A stretch of 64,000 nucleotides of DNA from CBFHSF01 sp965661055. GTDB lineage: Bacteria > Bacteroidota > Bacteroidia > Flavobacteriales > Schleiferiaceae. Both the position numbers and the translations under genes were made by a program. A model generated the notes under the pieces. That model was not told the origin of the DNA and did not search any database. It saw only the letters and a list, made by a program, of their open reading frames with translations. Below are positions 33,783 through 41,581 of the stretch, in pieces. The stretch spans positions 1-64,000 of the forward strand of contig CBFICS010000006.1 in NCBI GenBank assembly GCA_965661055.1. The letters are read 5' to 3'. Position 1 is the first letter of the stretch. Every line of letters begins with the position of its first letter.

Positions 33783-34577
33783 ATGGCAGAAAATATACTT
33801 CAAGTACCAACCATGGCCGAAATGATGGCCAAAGGAGAAAAACCAGAAGTTCTCTTTTGGGTAGGCTGTGCAGGAAGTTTTGACGACAGAGCAAAAAAAA
33901 TCACAAAGGCCTTTGTGAAATTATTGAATAATTCAGGGGTTTCATTTGCTGTACTAGGAACCGAAGAGTCTTGTACCGGTGATCCTGCAAAAAGAGCAGG
34001 TAACGAGTTCACCTTTCAAATGCAAGCCATGATGAACATTGAAGTGTTAAATGGCTACGAGGTAACTAAGATTGTTACTGCGTGTCCTCATTGCTTCAAC
34101 ACCATTAAAAATGAATATCCTGGTCTGGGCGGTAATTACGATGTTATGCATCACACCCAGTTCTTAAAAACACTTCTAGATGATGGTAGACTTACCATTG
34201 AAGGAGGTGAATTTGCTGGAAAAAAAATTACCTATCACGACCCCTGCTACCTTGGACGTGCTAATGAAGTTTATGAGGCGCCTAGAGAACTTATTCAAAA
34301 GCTAGACGCAGAGCTGGTAGAAATGAAAAGATGCCGCACCAAAGGTTTGTGTTGTGGCGCAGGAGGGGCTCAAATGTTTAAGGAGCCAGAAAAAGGCAAC
34401 AAAGACATTAACCTTGAACGTACAGAAGAAGCTTTAGCCACAAAATCAACCCTTATTGCTACAGGTTGTCCGTTTTGTAACACCATGATGACAGACGGGG
34501 TGAAACACAACGAAGTAGAGTCAGAAGTTTCTGTAATGGATGTTGCGGAAATGATTGCAAACGCGAAAGACCTTTAA
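33783..34577 (+). CDS. Fe-S oxidoreductase subunit with two CCG domains
   Basis: The 264-residue protein has two cysteine-rich CCG repeats: first GCAGSFDD, then CTGD and TACPHCFNTIKNEYP; second HDPCYLGR, LCCGAGGA and GCPFCNTMM. CCG repeats in HdrB, HdrD, GlpC and LutA-type proteins bind unusual 4Fe-4S clusters at the disulfide or lactate site. No membrane segment is present. With the upstream membrane dicluster protein it should form a complete quinone-linked oxidoreductase. The electron donor or acceptor is not evident. Confidence 0.9.
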   Translation: MAENILQVPTMAEMMAKGEKPEVLFWVGCAGSFDDRAKKITKAFVKLLNNSGVSFAVLGTEESCTGDPAKRAGNEFTFQMQAMMNIEVLNGYEVTKIVTACPHCFNTIKNEYPGLGGNYDVMHHTQFLKTLLDDGRLTIEGGEFAGKKITYHDPCYLGRANEVYEAPRELIQKLDAELVEMKRCRTKGLCCGAGGAQMFKEPEKGNKDINLERTEEALATKSTLIATGCPFCNTMMTDGVKHNEVESEVSVMDVAEMIANAKDL

Positions 34578-34638
34578 TTTTATTTAGAAAAAAGCAACAC
34601 TTTAAAACAGTAATTGTTAACAGGTAAAACACATAGAA

Positions 34639-35142
34639 ATGAAATTATTTGAAGATTTCCCTGCCAACTCACGAGTTTGGATTTACCAGGCTAACAGACC
34701 TTTAACTATTGAAGAAAGAGAGCTTTCCTCAGCTCTTCTAGAAGAGTTTGTAAGTTCTTGGGCAGCTCATGGTAAAAAACTGACTTGCGATTACAATATT
34801 TTTCATAAGCGATTTATTGTTTTAATAGTAAATGAAGAAAATCAGCCAGCAACTGGATGCTCTATTGATGACTCTGTGGCTATCATTAGAAAAATTAGTG
34901 AATCAATAAACATCAATCTATTTGATAGAATGAGTGTTGCCTTTAGATCAGATAGCGGTTTAGTAGTAAGTAGCACCATGGAAGATTTTGAAAAAATGAT
35001 CGAAGAGGGTGATATTCATAAGGACACCACTGTATTTAATAACATGGTTACCAACTTAGGTGACTTAAGAGATAAATGGGAGGTGCCACTCAGCGAAAGC
35101 TGGCACTCTAGAATGTTGCCAAAAAAAGAATCCGCTATCTAA
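34639..35142 (+). CDS. Conserved Bacteroidota protein of unknown function
   Basis: The 167-residue product has recognisable conserved blocks (SRVWIYQANRPLT, CSIDDSVAIIRKI, ESWHSRMLP) shared by a Bacteroidota family. From memory, members are often labelled ABC transporter ATPase, but no Walker A, signature or Walker B motif is present here, so that label is unsupported. No signal peptide or membrane helix is seen, so it is probably cytoplasmic. It lies 61 bases after the CCG gene. Its stop codon is inside the terminator hairpin. Confidence 0.8.
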   Translation: MKLFEDFPANSRVWIYQANRPLTIEERELSSALLEEFVSSWAAHGKKLTCDYNIFHKRFIVLIVNEENQPATGCSIDDSVAIIRKISESININLFDRMSVAFRSDSGLVVSSTMEDFEKMIEEGDIHKDTTVFNNMVTNLGDLRDKWEVPLSESWHSRMLPKKESAI

Positions 35143-35157
35143 GCGGATTTTTTTTTG
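35129..35157. terminator. Terminator enclosing the stop codon of the preceding gene
   Basis: AATCCGCT (35129-35136) and AGCGGATT (35142-35149) form an 8-bp stem with a 5-base loop, followed by a T-run. The TAA stop (35140-35142) lies at the loop/right-arm junction. A-residues before the stem make it usable by convergent ilvE as well. Confidence 0.85.
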
Positions 35158-35158
35158 A

Positions 35159-36202
35159 TTATAGTTTCACCATCCAACCAAAGGTGTCTTCTACCTTGCC
35201 TAAGCGGATGTCTGTAAGCGCTTTTTTAATTTTATCGGCGATTGAGTTATCTTTAATCTCTAACTCCATCATCTCGCCTTTATATCCTATGTGGCTAATT
35301 TTACTAACCACGGCTGCGGTGCCCATGCCAAAAGCTTCATGAAGATTACCTTCTTTATAAGCTTGATAAATTTCATCAATTGAGACTCTTCTCTCTTCTA
35401 CATTCATTCCCCAACTTTTCAAAAGAGTAATAATACTCTCTCTGGTAATTCCAGCTAAAATTCTATCTGACAAAGGAGGAGTAATCATAGTATCTCCCAC
35501 TTTGAACATGATGTTCATAGTCCCCGACTCTTCAATAAACTTATGTTCTACTGGATCTGTCCATACAATTTGATTAAACCCTTGTTTTATCGCTTCATTC
35601 GTAGGATAAAAAGCTCCTCCGTAATTACCTGCAGCCTTGGTAAAACCAATGCCTCCTGGTGCTGATCGAGAATACTTCTCCTCTACTTTTACCTTTACCG
35701 GTTTTGGATAATACGCTCCTACAGGACTCATTAAAACAGCGAAAATAAATTCCTCAGAAGGACGAGCAGCAATAAACTCTGACGAGGAGAACATAAAAGG
35801 TCTTAGATAAAGAGATTTTTCTGGATCTTGTGGAACCCACTCCTGATCAATCTCCACCAATTTCTTCAATCCATCAATAAAAACTTCTTTCGGAACCGAT
35901 GGCATCATTAATCGCTCTGCTGATCGATTAAGTCTTTCCCAGTTTTTTTCAGGTCTAAAAATAGCCACTGACCCATCTTCTTGACGGTAGGCTTTTTGTC
36001 CTTCAAAAGCAGCTTGACCATAATGTAAAGCATGTAATCCTAAGGAAAAATCAAGTTTTTGATACGGAAGAATCTCAGCCTCACCCCATGAGCCATTAGA
36101 AAATTTGCAAATCAACATATGATCTGTGAAAATTTTTCCAAATTCTAAGTTCGAAAAATCAACACTTGACAATTTTGAGGTATTTGCACGTGTAATTTTC
36201 AT
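35159..36202 (-). CDS. ilvE: Branched-chain amino acid aminotransferase
   Basis: The 347-residue class IV pyridoxal-phosphate enzyme transfers amino groups between glutamate and leucine, isoleucine or valine keto acids. It contains LHYGQAAFEGQKAYR, the LYLRPFMFSS segment, the lysine-bearing GFTKAAGNYGG and the EESGTMNIMF active-site strand, matching the 350-residue bacterial/eukaryotic-type BCAT II subgroup. The open frame extends to 36280, but a minus-strand -7 box at 36226-36233 lies downstream of that start and the family begins near MKITRANTSK, so I place the start at 36202. Confidence 0.93.
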   Translation of the reverse strand: MKITRANTSKLSSVDFSNLEFGKIFTDHMLICKFSNGSWGEAEILPYQKLDFSLGLHALHYGQAAFEGQKAYRQEDGSVAIFRPEKNWERLNRSAERLMMPSVPKEVFIDGLKKLVEIDQEWVPQDPEKSLYLRPFMFSSSEFIAARPSEEFIFAVLMSPVGAYYPKPVKVKVEEKYSRSAPGGIGFTKAAGNYGGAFYPTNEAIKQGFNQIVWTDPVEHKFIEESGTMNIMFKVGDTMITPPLSDRILAGITRESIITLLKSWGMNVEERRVSIDEIYQAYKEGNLHEAFGMGTAAVVSKISHIGYKGEMMELEIKDNSIADKIKKALTDIRLGKVEDTFGWMVKL

Positions 36203-36225
36203 TTTGAGCCGTTTATTAGTTTCTG

Positions 36226-36233
36226 CAAATGTA
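36226..36233 (-). promoter_or_regulatory. -7 box for ilvE
   Basis: The minus strand reads TACATTTG, a full TAnnTTTG match, 24 bases before the chosen ilvE ATG. It supports the shorter start, because the longer frame would begin upstream of the promoter. Confidence 0.6.
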
Positions 36234-36322
36234 CTCTTTTTATAGTAAAAACTTTCCTTAACACCCCTTACACAGTTCATTAATAAAGGATTATTCTAAA
36301 TAAATCTCTTTCATTTTTTATT

Positions 36323-36330
36323 TACTTTTG
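36323..36330 (+). promoter_or_regulatory. -7 box for the DUF4920 gene
   Basis: TACTTTTG matches the consensus and lies 40 bases before the ATG at 36370. The upstream -33 region is T-rich without a clear TTTG. Confidence 0.5.
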
Positions 36331-36369
36331 GAGCCGAGGCAAATCAATTGCCTGAACATCAAATACTGA

Positions 36370-36885
36370 ATGATTATGAAAAAAGTATGGCTTTTGGCTC
36401 CAATTGCTCTTATGGCTTGTAGCCAACCATCTAAGGAAGAAGCTGCCGTTTCTGAAGAGCAAACTCAAGAAGTGGTAAAAGTAAATGAAGAAATAGCTGT
36501 TTTTGGAGATCAAAACATTACTGAAGAAGGAGTTGTGTCTACTGATGAGCTTTTAGCTATGCTAGAAGACAAAGACAGTGTGCAAGTGACCGTAGAGGGA
36601 GACATCATGGGAGTGTGTCAGAAAAAAGGTTGTTGGCTTGAAATGAAATTAAACGATGAACAAAACATGACCGTTAGGTTCAAAGATTATGAATTTTTTG
36701 TACCCATGAATTCAACCGGAAAAAAAGCGGTTATTGAAGGAATTGCTAAGGTAGAAGTTCAAGATGTAAATTGGTTAAAACACAAAGCTAGCGACGCAGG
36801 TAAATCTCAAGAAGAAATTGACCTAATCACAGAACCTATCTCTTCCGTAACCTTTATGGCTACAGGTGTAATCATCAAAGGGTAA
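36370..36885 (+). CDS. DUF4920 lipoprotein
   Basis: The 171-residue protein has a lipoprotein signal (KKVWLLAPIALMAC, lipobox ALMAC), an acidic linker and then a DUF4920 domain with the hallmark VCQKKGCWLEMKL near residue 84. The two cysteines in CQKKGCW are spaced so that they could bind a metal or a haem/disulfide, and DUF4920 domains are related to the OB-fold. The start may be ATG 36370 or the ATG two codons later. Its stop overlaps the start of the next lipoprotein by 1 base (TAATG), so the two are translationally coupled. Confidence 0.88.
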   Translation: MIMKKVWLLAPIALMACSQPSKEEAAVSEEQTQEVVKVNEEIAVFGDQNITEEGVVSTDELLAMLEDKDSVQVTVEGDIMGVCQKKGCWLEMKLNDEQNMTVRFKDYEFFVPMNSTGKKAVIEGIAKVEVQDVNWLKHKASDAGKSQEEIDLITEPISSVTFMATGVIIKG

Positions 36886-37331
36886 TGAGGAAGTATTTAT
36901 TTCCAATTGTTGTTGCTATCGGTTTTTCCACTTTCGTGGGATGTAATAACGGTGAAGAAAAAAAATCTGGAGAAAAAAGCACCACTGAAAAAGAGATGTA
37001 TCAACCTTCAGAATTGGCTTCACTGATGAGGGCTATGTATGAGGACAATCTAAAAATCAAACAGGATATAGAGAAAGGGATTGTACCTGAATCTTTTCCT
37101 GAAGATTTCTATAAGATTCATACTGCACAAGCTACTGACCCATCAGAAATCAATGCAACCTTCAAGTCTTTTGCTGATTTGTATTTGACCAACATGCATG
37201 AAATCACAGATTCAGACAGCACTACGGTAAAAAAAGCATTCAACAATATGGTGAACACCTGTATAAGTTGTCACCAAATTTATTGTCAAGGTCCGATACC
37301 AAAAATTAAAAAATTATACATCCCCGAATAG
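36885..37331 (+). CDS. Putative lipoprotein with a single c-type haem motif
   Basis: The 148-residue protein has a lipoprotein signal ending FVGC, a low-complexity EKKSGEKS linker and a helical domain ending in CISCHQ, a CXXCH haem-attachment motif near residue 128. A single CXXCH at the end of a helical bundle recalls cytochrome c' -like proteins, so a methionine or histidine ligand elsewhere may be used, but the fold is not established. Function is probably electron transfer or gas/redox sensing in the periplasm. The stop codon lies in the loop of the following terminator hairpin. Confidence 0.75.
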   Translation: MRKYLFPIVVAIGFSTFVGCNNGEEKKSGEKSTTEKEMYQPSELASLMRAMYEDNLKIKQDIEKGIVPESFPEDFYKIHTAQATDPSEINATFKSFADLYLTNMHEITDSDSTTVKKAFNNMVNTCISCHQIYCQGPIPKIKKLYIPE

Positions 37332-37345
37332 GGGATGTTTTTTTT
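37318..37345 (+). terminator. Terminator containing the stop codon of the haem lipoprotein gene
   Basis: ACATCCCC (37318-37325) and GGGGATGT (37331-37338) form an 8-bp stem with a 5-base loop that holds most of the TAG stop (37329-37331), followed by a T-run. The mnmD start is only 3 bases after the T-run. Confidence 0.85.
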
Positions 37346-37347
37346 CT

Positions 37348-38019
37348 ATGAAACGAGAAGTTAGGACAACCGCCGACGGTTCTAAAACACTTTACATTGA
37401 ATCACTTGATGAACATTACCACAGTTTTCATGGTGCTGTTCAAGAATCTTTGCACGTCTTTATAAAAAATGGACTTGAAGATCAAAACCCCAATAAACCC
37501 GTAAAAATTTTAGAAATCGGCTTTGGCACAGGTCTTAATGCTATTTTAACGTTAGCTCATACTCCAAGAGAAAGCGTTTTCTATCAAAGCCTAGAAGCCT
37601 ACCCCTTAACAGAAGAAGAGTGGAAAGCTACACAGTATGAAAAGTTAGAGGTCATTGCAGACTTTGAAAGTTTGTATTACAAAATGCACCTTGCCCCTTG
37701 GAATCAAAAAATTGAACTATCGCCTAACTTCACACTAGAAAAATCAGAAACCACCCTACAGGACTTTTCGCCAAACACAACTTTTGATTTAATCTATTAT
37801 GATGCCTTTGCTCCTTCTGCTCAACCTGAATTATGGACAGAAGAGGTTTTTCAAAAAATGTATTCATGCCTGTCTCCAGGCGGAAAACTCGTAACCTATT
37901 GCGCAAAGGGCTATGTAAAAAGAAATATGAAATCTGTTGGATTTTTGGTTGAAGCCCTGCCTGGTCCGCCGGGAAAAAGAGAAATGACAAGAGCCACTAA
38001 ACCCATTGAAAATGAATAG
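37348..38019 (+). CDS. mnmD: tRNA (5-methylaminomethyl-2-thiouridine34) methyltransferase
   Basis: The 223-residue enzyme methylates nm5U to mnm5U at the wobble position of certain tRNAs. The SAM motif is ILEIGFGTGLNAIL (near residue 52), and the MnmC2/DUF752 signatures are YDAFAPSAQPELWTEE and the C-terminal GPPGKREMTRA. It corresponds to the methyltransferase half of the enterobacterial bifunctional MnmC; the FAD-dependent MnmC1 half is absent, as in Bacteroidota and Firmicutes. Its end overlaps the nudix gene by 8 bases. Confidence 0.92.
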   Translation: MKREVRTTADGSKTLYIESLDEHYHSFHGAVQESLHVFIKNGLEDQNPNKPVKILEIGFGTGLNAILTLAHTPRESVFYQSLEAYPLTEEEWKATQYEKLEVIADFESLYYKMHLAPWNQKIELSPNFTLEKSETTLQDFSPNTTFDLIYYDAFAPSAQPELWTEEVFQKMYSCLSPGGKLVTYCAKGYVKRNMKSVGFLVEALPGPPGKREMTRATKPIENE

Positions 38020-38452
38020 AATTATTGTTCGGGTTTACGGTGTTTTAATCAACCCAAATAATGAAATCTTACTAACCACAGAACGCTATCAGCAAAAGGT
38101 TTTTTCAAAATTTCCTGGTGGCGGACTTGAACTTGGTGAAGGTGTTATAGATTGTTTAAAAAGAGAATTTCAAGAAGAAGCCCAAATTGATATCCAAATT
38201 GAAAATCACTTTTACACCACCCCTCATTTTATAGCTTCAGCATTTAACCCTGAAGAACAGCTGCTATCTATTTACTACAAAGTAACCTCCCATGAATGGG
38301 AAACGATAAAAACGGTGCCGCAAAGTCACCTTCCCCCGGAAGGGAAATCTGAAGTATTTAAATGGGTAAAACTATCGGAATTCTCTTCTGAAATGGTTAC
38401 CTTTCCTATAGATAAAGAGGTTGCCGAGTTGATTGTGCAAACCTTCTGTTAA
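38012..38452 (+). CDS. NUDIX hydrolase
   Basis: The 146-residue protein has a NUDIX box GGLELGEGVIDCLKREFQEEAQI (near residues 38-60) with the catalytic REFQEE intact. One deviation is that the usual Gly after EE-x is Gln. It should hydrolyse a nucleoside diphosphate linked to another moiety, or a small phosphate ester, and the substrate is unknown. The frame can be extended to a TTG at 38006, but the ATG at 38012 is the natural start and overlaps mnmD by 8 bases. Confidence 0.88.
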   Translation: MNRIIVRVYGVLINPNNEILLTTERYQQKVFSKFPGGGLELGEGVIDCLKREFQEEAQIDIQIENHFYTTPHFIASAFNPEEQLLSIYYKVTSHEWETIKTVPQSHLPPEGKSEVFKWVKLSEFSSEMVTFPIDKEVAELIVQTFC

Positions 38453-38478
38453 TTAATGCCTACATAGAAACAAAGTTT

Positions 38479-38486
38479 TACCTTTG
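38479..38486 (+). promoter_or_regulatory. -7 box for the 2OG-Fe(II) oxygenase gene
   Basis: TACCTTTG is a full match to the -7 consensus, 31 bases before the ATG at 38517. The -33 region has no clear TTTG. Confidence 0.5.
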
Positions 38487-38516
38487 TGCTAGGTCATGAA
38501 ATAGAACCACGCAATA

Positions 38517-39332
38517 ATGAAATTAGATTCAATCATAAATCCGGAGTATTTGAGTGCTGAGAAACACGATGAATTAGCAACTCAATTTAAAAACGCGGTG
38601 CCCTATAAGCACTTAGTGTTAGAAAACTTTTTTAACGAAGAAGTTGCTTCTAAAATGTTTGAACAATTTCCGACCGTGGAAACGCTTAACGTAAAGAGAA
38701 AAAGTCTTAACGAGGACAAATCTGAAGATTACCACTTTGAACGTTGGGACCCAGTTTTTTCTGAAGTTAGGGAAGTCATTAAATCTGATGAATGGTGTAA
38801 AATCATGACAAAGATTACCGGTATTGAAGATCTTATGACCACCACAGACTCTCTGGGCTCCGGAATTCACCAAGGCAAAAATGGTAGCTACGTTGATGTA
38901 CATATTGATGTAAACATGAACCCTAAAGCCAATTTATGGAGAAGGATAAATCTATTGGTTTATTTAAACAAGAATTGGCAACCTGAATACGGAGGTGACC
39001 TAGAAATTTGGGACAAAGAAATGACCAAGTGCTATGACAAGGTATCACCTACTTTTAACCGTGCGGTAATTTTCTATACAGATGACAATTCACCTCATGG
39101 CTACAATAAGATCAACGTTCCGGAAGGAGAGTCAAGAAAGTCTTTTTACACCTACTATTACACTCCTATTGGTGAAGGTTTTTCATATAGAGATTCTAAA
39201 TTTTTAGCCAGACCTGATGATAAGATTTCTAAAAGGGTCGCTACTTCTACCAAAGAGGCCATTAAAATTAGAACCAAACAATTTTTAAAAGCCTTGGGAA
39301 TTAAATCACTTGATTTTCAAGACAAAAACTAG
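38517..39332 (+). CDS. 2-oxoglutarate/Fe(II)-dependent oxygenase
   Basis: The 271-residue protein has the double-stranded beta-helix of the prolyl-4-hydroxylase-like group: iron ligands HIDVNM (H-x-D near residue 127) and the distal SPHGYNK histidine (near 198), with the 2OG-binding arginine following in ESRKSFYTYYYT. It has no signal peptide, so it should act in the cytoplasm. The neighbour 15 bases downstream is an MsbA-like exporter, which suggests, without proof, hydroxylation of an envelope lipid or glycan precursor. Confidence 0.85.
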   Translation: MKLDSIINPEYLSAEKHDELATQFKNAVPYKHLVLENFFNEEVASKMFEQFPTVETLNVKRKSLNEDKSEDYHFERWDPVFSEVREVIKSDEWCKIMTKITGIEDLMTTTDSLGSGIHQGKNGSYVDVHIDVNMNPKANLWRRINLLVYLNKNWQPEYGGDLEIWDKEMTKCYDKVSPTFNRAVIFYTDDNSPHGYNKINVPEGESRKSFYTYYYTPIGEGFSYRDSKFLARPDDKISKRVATSTKEAIKIRTKQFLKALGIKSLDFQDKN

Positions 39333-39347
39333 TCTTATTTCCATTTT

Positions 39348-41123
39348 ATGACCGAAAGCAAAAAAAAGCCAAAGGGAATCAAAAAATCTTCCCTTAAAAA
39401 GGCTTTAAAACTTTATAAATACATAAAGCCATACCAGTTCAAGTTTATTATTGGACTGGTATTTCTCTTTTTGTCTAGTGCTGCAAACCTTGCTTTTCCG
39501 AAGCTTTTGGGCGACTTAGTAGATGAAGCCAGCGTGCCTAACCTCATCAACAACATAAATTCCATCGCCCTTACTTTGGTGGGGGTATTGATTGTTCAAT
39601 CAATCTTTTCATTCTTTAGAATTTTACTTTTTGTTGAAGTGGCAGAAAAGTCTTTGGCCTCTCTGAGGCAAGCGGTATATTCTCAACTTATTAGGTTGCC
39701 ATTATCCTTTTTTGGGAAGAAAAGAGTGGGTGAATTAAACTCTAGAATATCGGCAGACATCTCTCTTTTACAAGAAACCTTTACCACAACTTTAGCGGAG
39801 TTTATTAGACAAATTATCATTATTGTTGGGGGGATTACCCTCTTGGCAACCACCTCTGTGAAGCTTACCCTTTTTATGCTGGCCATTCTGCCTCCTGTGG
39901 TAATTCTAGCAGTTGTATTTGGGAGATATATTAGAAAATATTCTAAAAAAGTTCAAGGTGAGGTGGCAGAAAGTAACACGATTGTTGAAGAAACCTTACA
40001 AGGCATTCAAAACGTTAAGGCATTTGCCAATGAGTTTTTAGAAATTTCTAGATACAAAGTAAAAACCAATGAGGTTGCGGCAACAGCTATAAAAGGAGGT
40101 AAATACAGAGGGGCCTTTTCAAGCTTCATTATTCTTGGGCTATTTGGAGCTATAGTAGCTGTAATTTGGATGGGAACGACCTTGATTGCCTCTGGTGATC
40201 TTGAAACGGGTGAGCTATTTTCTTTTGTTCTATACTCCGGTTTTATTGGAGGGTCTATTGGTGGGATGGCCGATGTTTACGCCCGCATCCAGAAAACCAT
40301 AGGTGCTACTGAAGATTTGCTTGAGATCATGGAAGAAGATACCGAGCCTGTTTTTGAATCAGAAAATAGAAACCAAAAAATCATCAGCGGAAAGGTATCT
40401 TTTGACAAAGTAACTTTTGCTTACCCCTCTAGAAGCGACATTACAGTTTTAAACGATTTATCTCTAACTGTTGAACCTGGTCAACAAGTGGCCTTGGTGG
40501 GTCCTTCGGGAGCAGGAAAATCAACAATAGTAAATCTAGTTTATCAGTTTTACACCCTTCAAAAAGGACAAGTGCTTTACGATGATAAGCCAGCGGAAGA
40601 TTATAATCTTTCGGAACTAAGAGACTCAATGGCTCTAGTGCCCCAAGATGTCTTTTTGTTTGGCGGAACCATCCGAGAAAATATTGAATACGGAAAACCA
40701 GGAGCGACCCAAGAAGAAATTGAAGAAGCTGCAAGAAAAGCTAATGCCTTTGAATTTATTGATGGGTTTCCTGAAAAGTACGACACTATTGTTGGTGAAA
40801 GAGGTGTTCAATTATCCGGAGGACAAAGACAAAGAATTGCCATTGCTAGAGCTATATTAAAAGATCCCGCAATTCTTGTACTTGATGAGGCTACTTCTGC
40901 GTTAGATTCAGAGTCAGAAAGGTTAGTTCAAGAGGCTCTGGACAACTTAATGAAAAACAGAACTAGCATTGTCATTGCTCATAGACTCTCTACCGTTAGA
41001 AAGGCAGATAAAATTTGCGTTATTGACGCCGGAAAAATGGTTGAATCTGGCAATCATGAAGAACTGATGCAACTAGAAGATGGGGTGTACAGAAACTTAA
41101 GTGAACTTCAATTTTCATCTTAA
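39348..41123 (+). CDS. ABC exporter, fused membrane and ATPase domains (MsbA-like)
   Basis: The 591-residue half-transporter has six membrane helices in residues about 30-320, then an ATPase domain with Walker A GPSGAGKST (near 383), signature LSGGQRQR (near 486), and Walker B ILVLDEATSALD. It forms homodimers that export lipids, LPS core or drugs across the inner membrane. Bacteroidota carry several such proteins, so MsbA is a likely but unproven assignment. It follows the oxygenase gene by 15 bases and precedes ftsB by 3. Confidence 0.93.
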   Translation: MTESKKKPKGIKKSSLKKALKLYKYIKPYQFKFIIGLVFLFLSSAANLAFPKLLGDLVDEASVPNLINNINSIALTLVGVLIVQSIFSFFRILLFVEVAEKSLASLRQAVYSQLIRLPLSFFGKKRVGELNSRISADISLLQETFTTTLAEFIRQIIIIVGGITLLATTSVKLTLFMLAILPPVVILAVVFGRYIRKYSKKVQGEVAESNTIVEETLQGIQNVKAFANEFLEISRYKVKTNEVAATAIKGGKYRGAFSSFIILGLFGAIVAVIWMGTTLIASGDLETGELFSFVLYSGFIGGSIGGMADVYARIQKTIGATEDLLEIMEEDTEPVFESENRNQKIISGKVSFDKVTFAYPSRSDITVLNDLSLTVEPGQQVALVGPSGAGKSTIVNLVYQFYTLQKGQVLYDDKPAEDYNLSELRDSMALVPQDVFLFGGTIRENIEYGKPGATQEEIEEAARKANAFEFIDGFPEKYDTIVGERGVQLSGGQRQRIAIARAILKDPAILVLDEATSALDSESERLVQEALDNLMKNRTSIVIAHRLSTVRKADKICVIDAGKMVESGNHEELMQLEDGVYRNLSELQFSS

Positions 41124-41126
41124 CAA

Positions 41127-41495
41127 ATGGCTGTGAAAAACCTAAAAAATCGTTCTAATGCAAAAGGTCAAAAAAGGAGTACCTTGTCATCAATGAAAAA
41201 TCTAAAAAACAACAGGTGGTTTAAGGTTTCTACAAATAAATTTGTAGTCGCTACCATGTTTTTCTTGGTTTGGATGATGTTTATTGATGACAACAGTTGG
41301 ATTATGCTGCATGAGTTAAACGATGAGATTGAAGAGCTTGAAACAGGAATAGATTATTATTCTAGAGAGCTAGAAATCAATAAAAAAGAAATAAACGAAC
41401 TAGAGTCAGATCCTTCTCTATTTGAAAAGTTTGCGAGAGAAAAATATTGGATGGTAAGGCCAGGAGAAGAAATTTACTTGATAGAAGTAGAATAA
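41127..41495 (+). CDS. FtsB/DivIC-like septum formation protein
   Basis: The 122-residue protein has a basic N terminus, one membrane helix (FVVATMFFLVWMMFI, about residues 39-54) and a periplasmic coiled coil (LNDEIEELETGIDYYSRELEINKKEI). It ends in the FtsB/DivIC signature FEKFAREKYWMVRPGEEIYLIE. It should join the FtsQ/FtsL division complex at mid-cell. The start may be ATG 41127, or an internal ATG at residue 23 that leaves a shorter basic tail. Confidence 0.87.
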   Translation: MAVKNLKNRSNAKGQKRSTLSSMKNLKNNRWFKVSTNKFVVATMFFLVWMMFIDDNSWIMLHELNDEIEELETGIDYYSRELEINKKEINELESDPSLFEKFAREKYWMVRPGEEIYLIEVE

Positions 41496-41555
41496 CCACA
41501 CTTCAATATTCGTAAAAGCCCATATTCTAAATTTTCAGAAACCATAGGTTAATCG

Positions 41556-41563
41556 TACCTTTA
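41556..41563 (+). promoter_or_regulatory. Near-consensus -7 box for the mutA operon
   Basis: TACCTTTA differs from TAnnTTTG in the last base only and lies 19 bases before the mutA ATG. The leader is too short for a cobalamin riboswitch. Confidence 0.4.
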
Positions 41564-41581
41564 GACCGATAAACATTCGGT

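Noticed and set aside
36203..36280. 26-residue N-terminal extension of ilvE
   Set aside because: It is upstream of the likely promoter box at 36226-36233 and does not match the family start.
41496..41581. Cobalamin riboswitch upstream of mutA
   Set aside because: The leader after the -7 box is about 19 bases, far too short, and no B12-box-like sequence is present.
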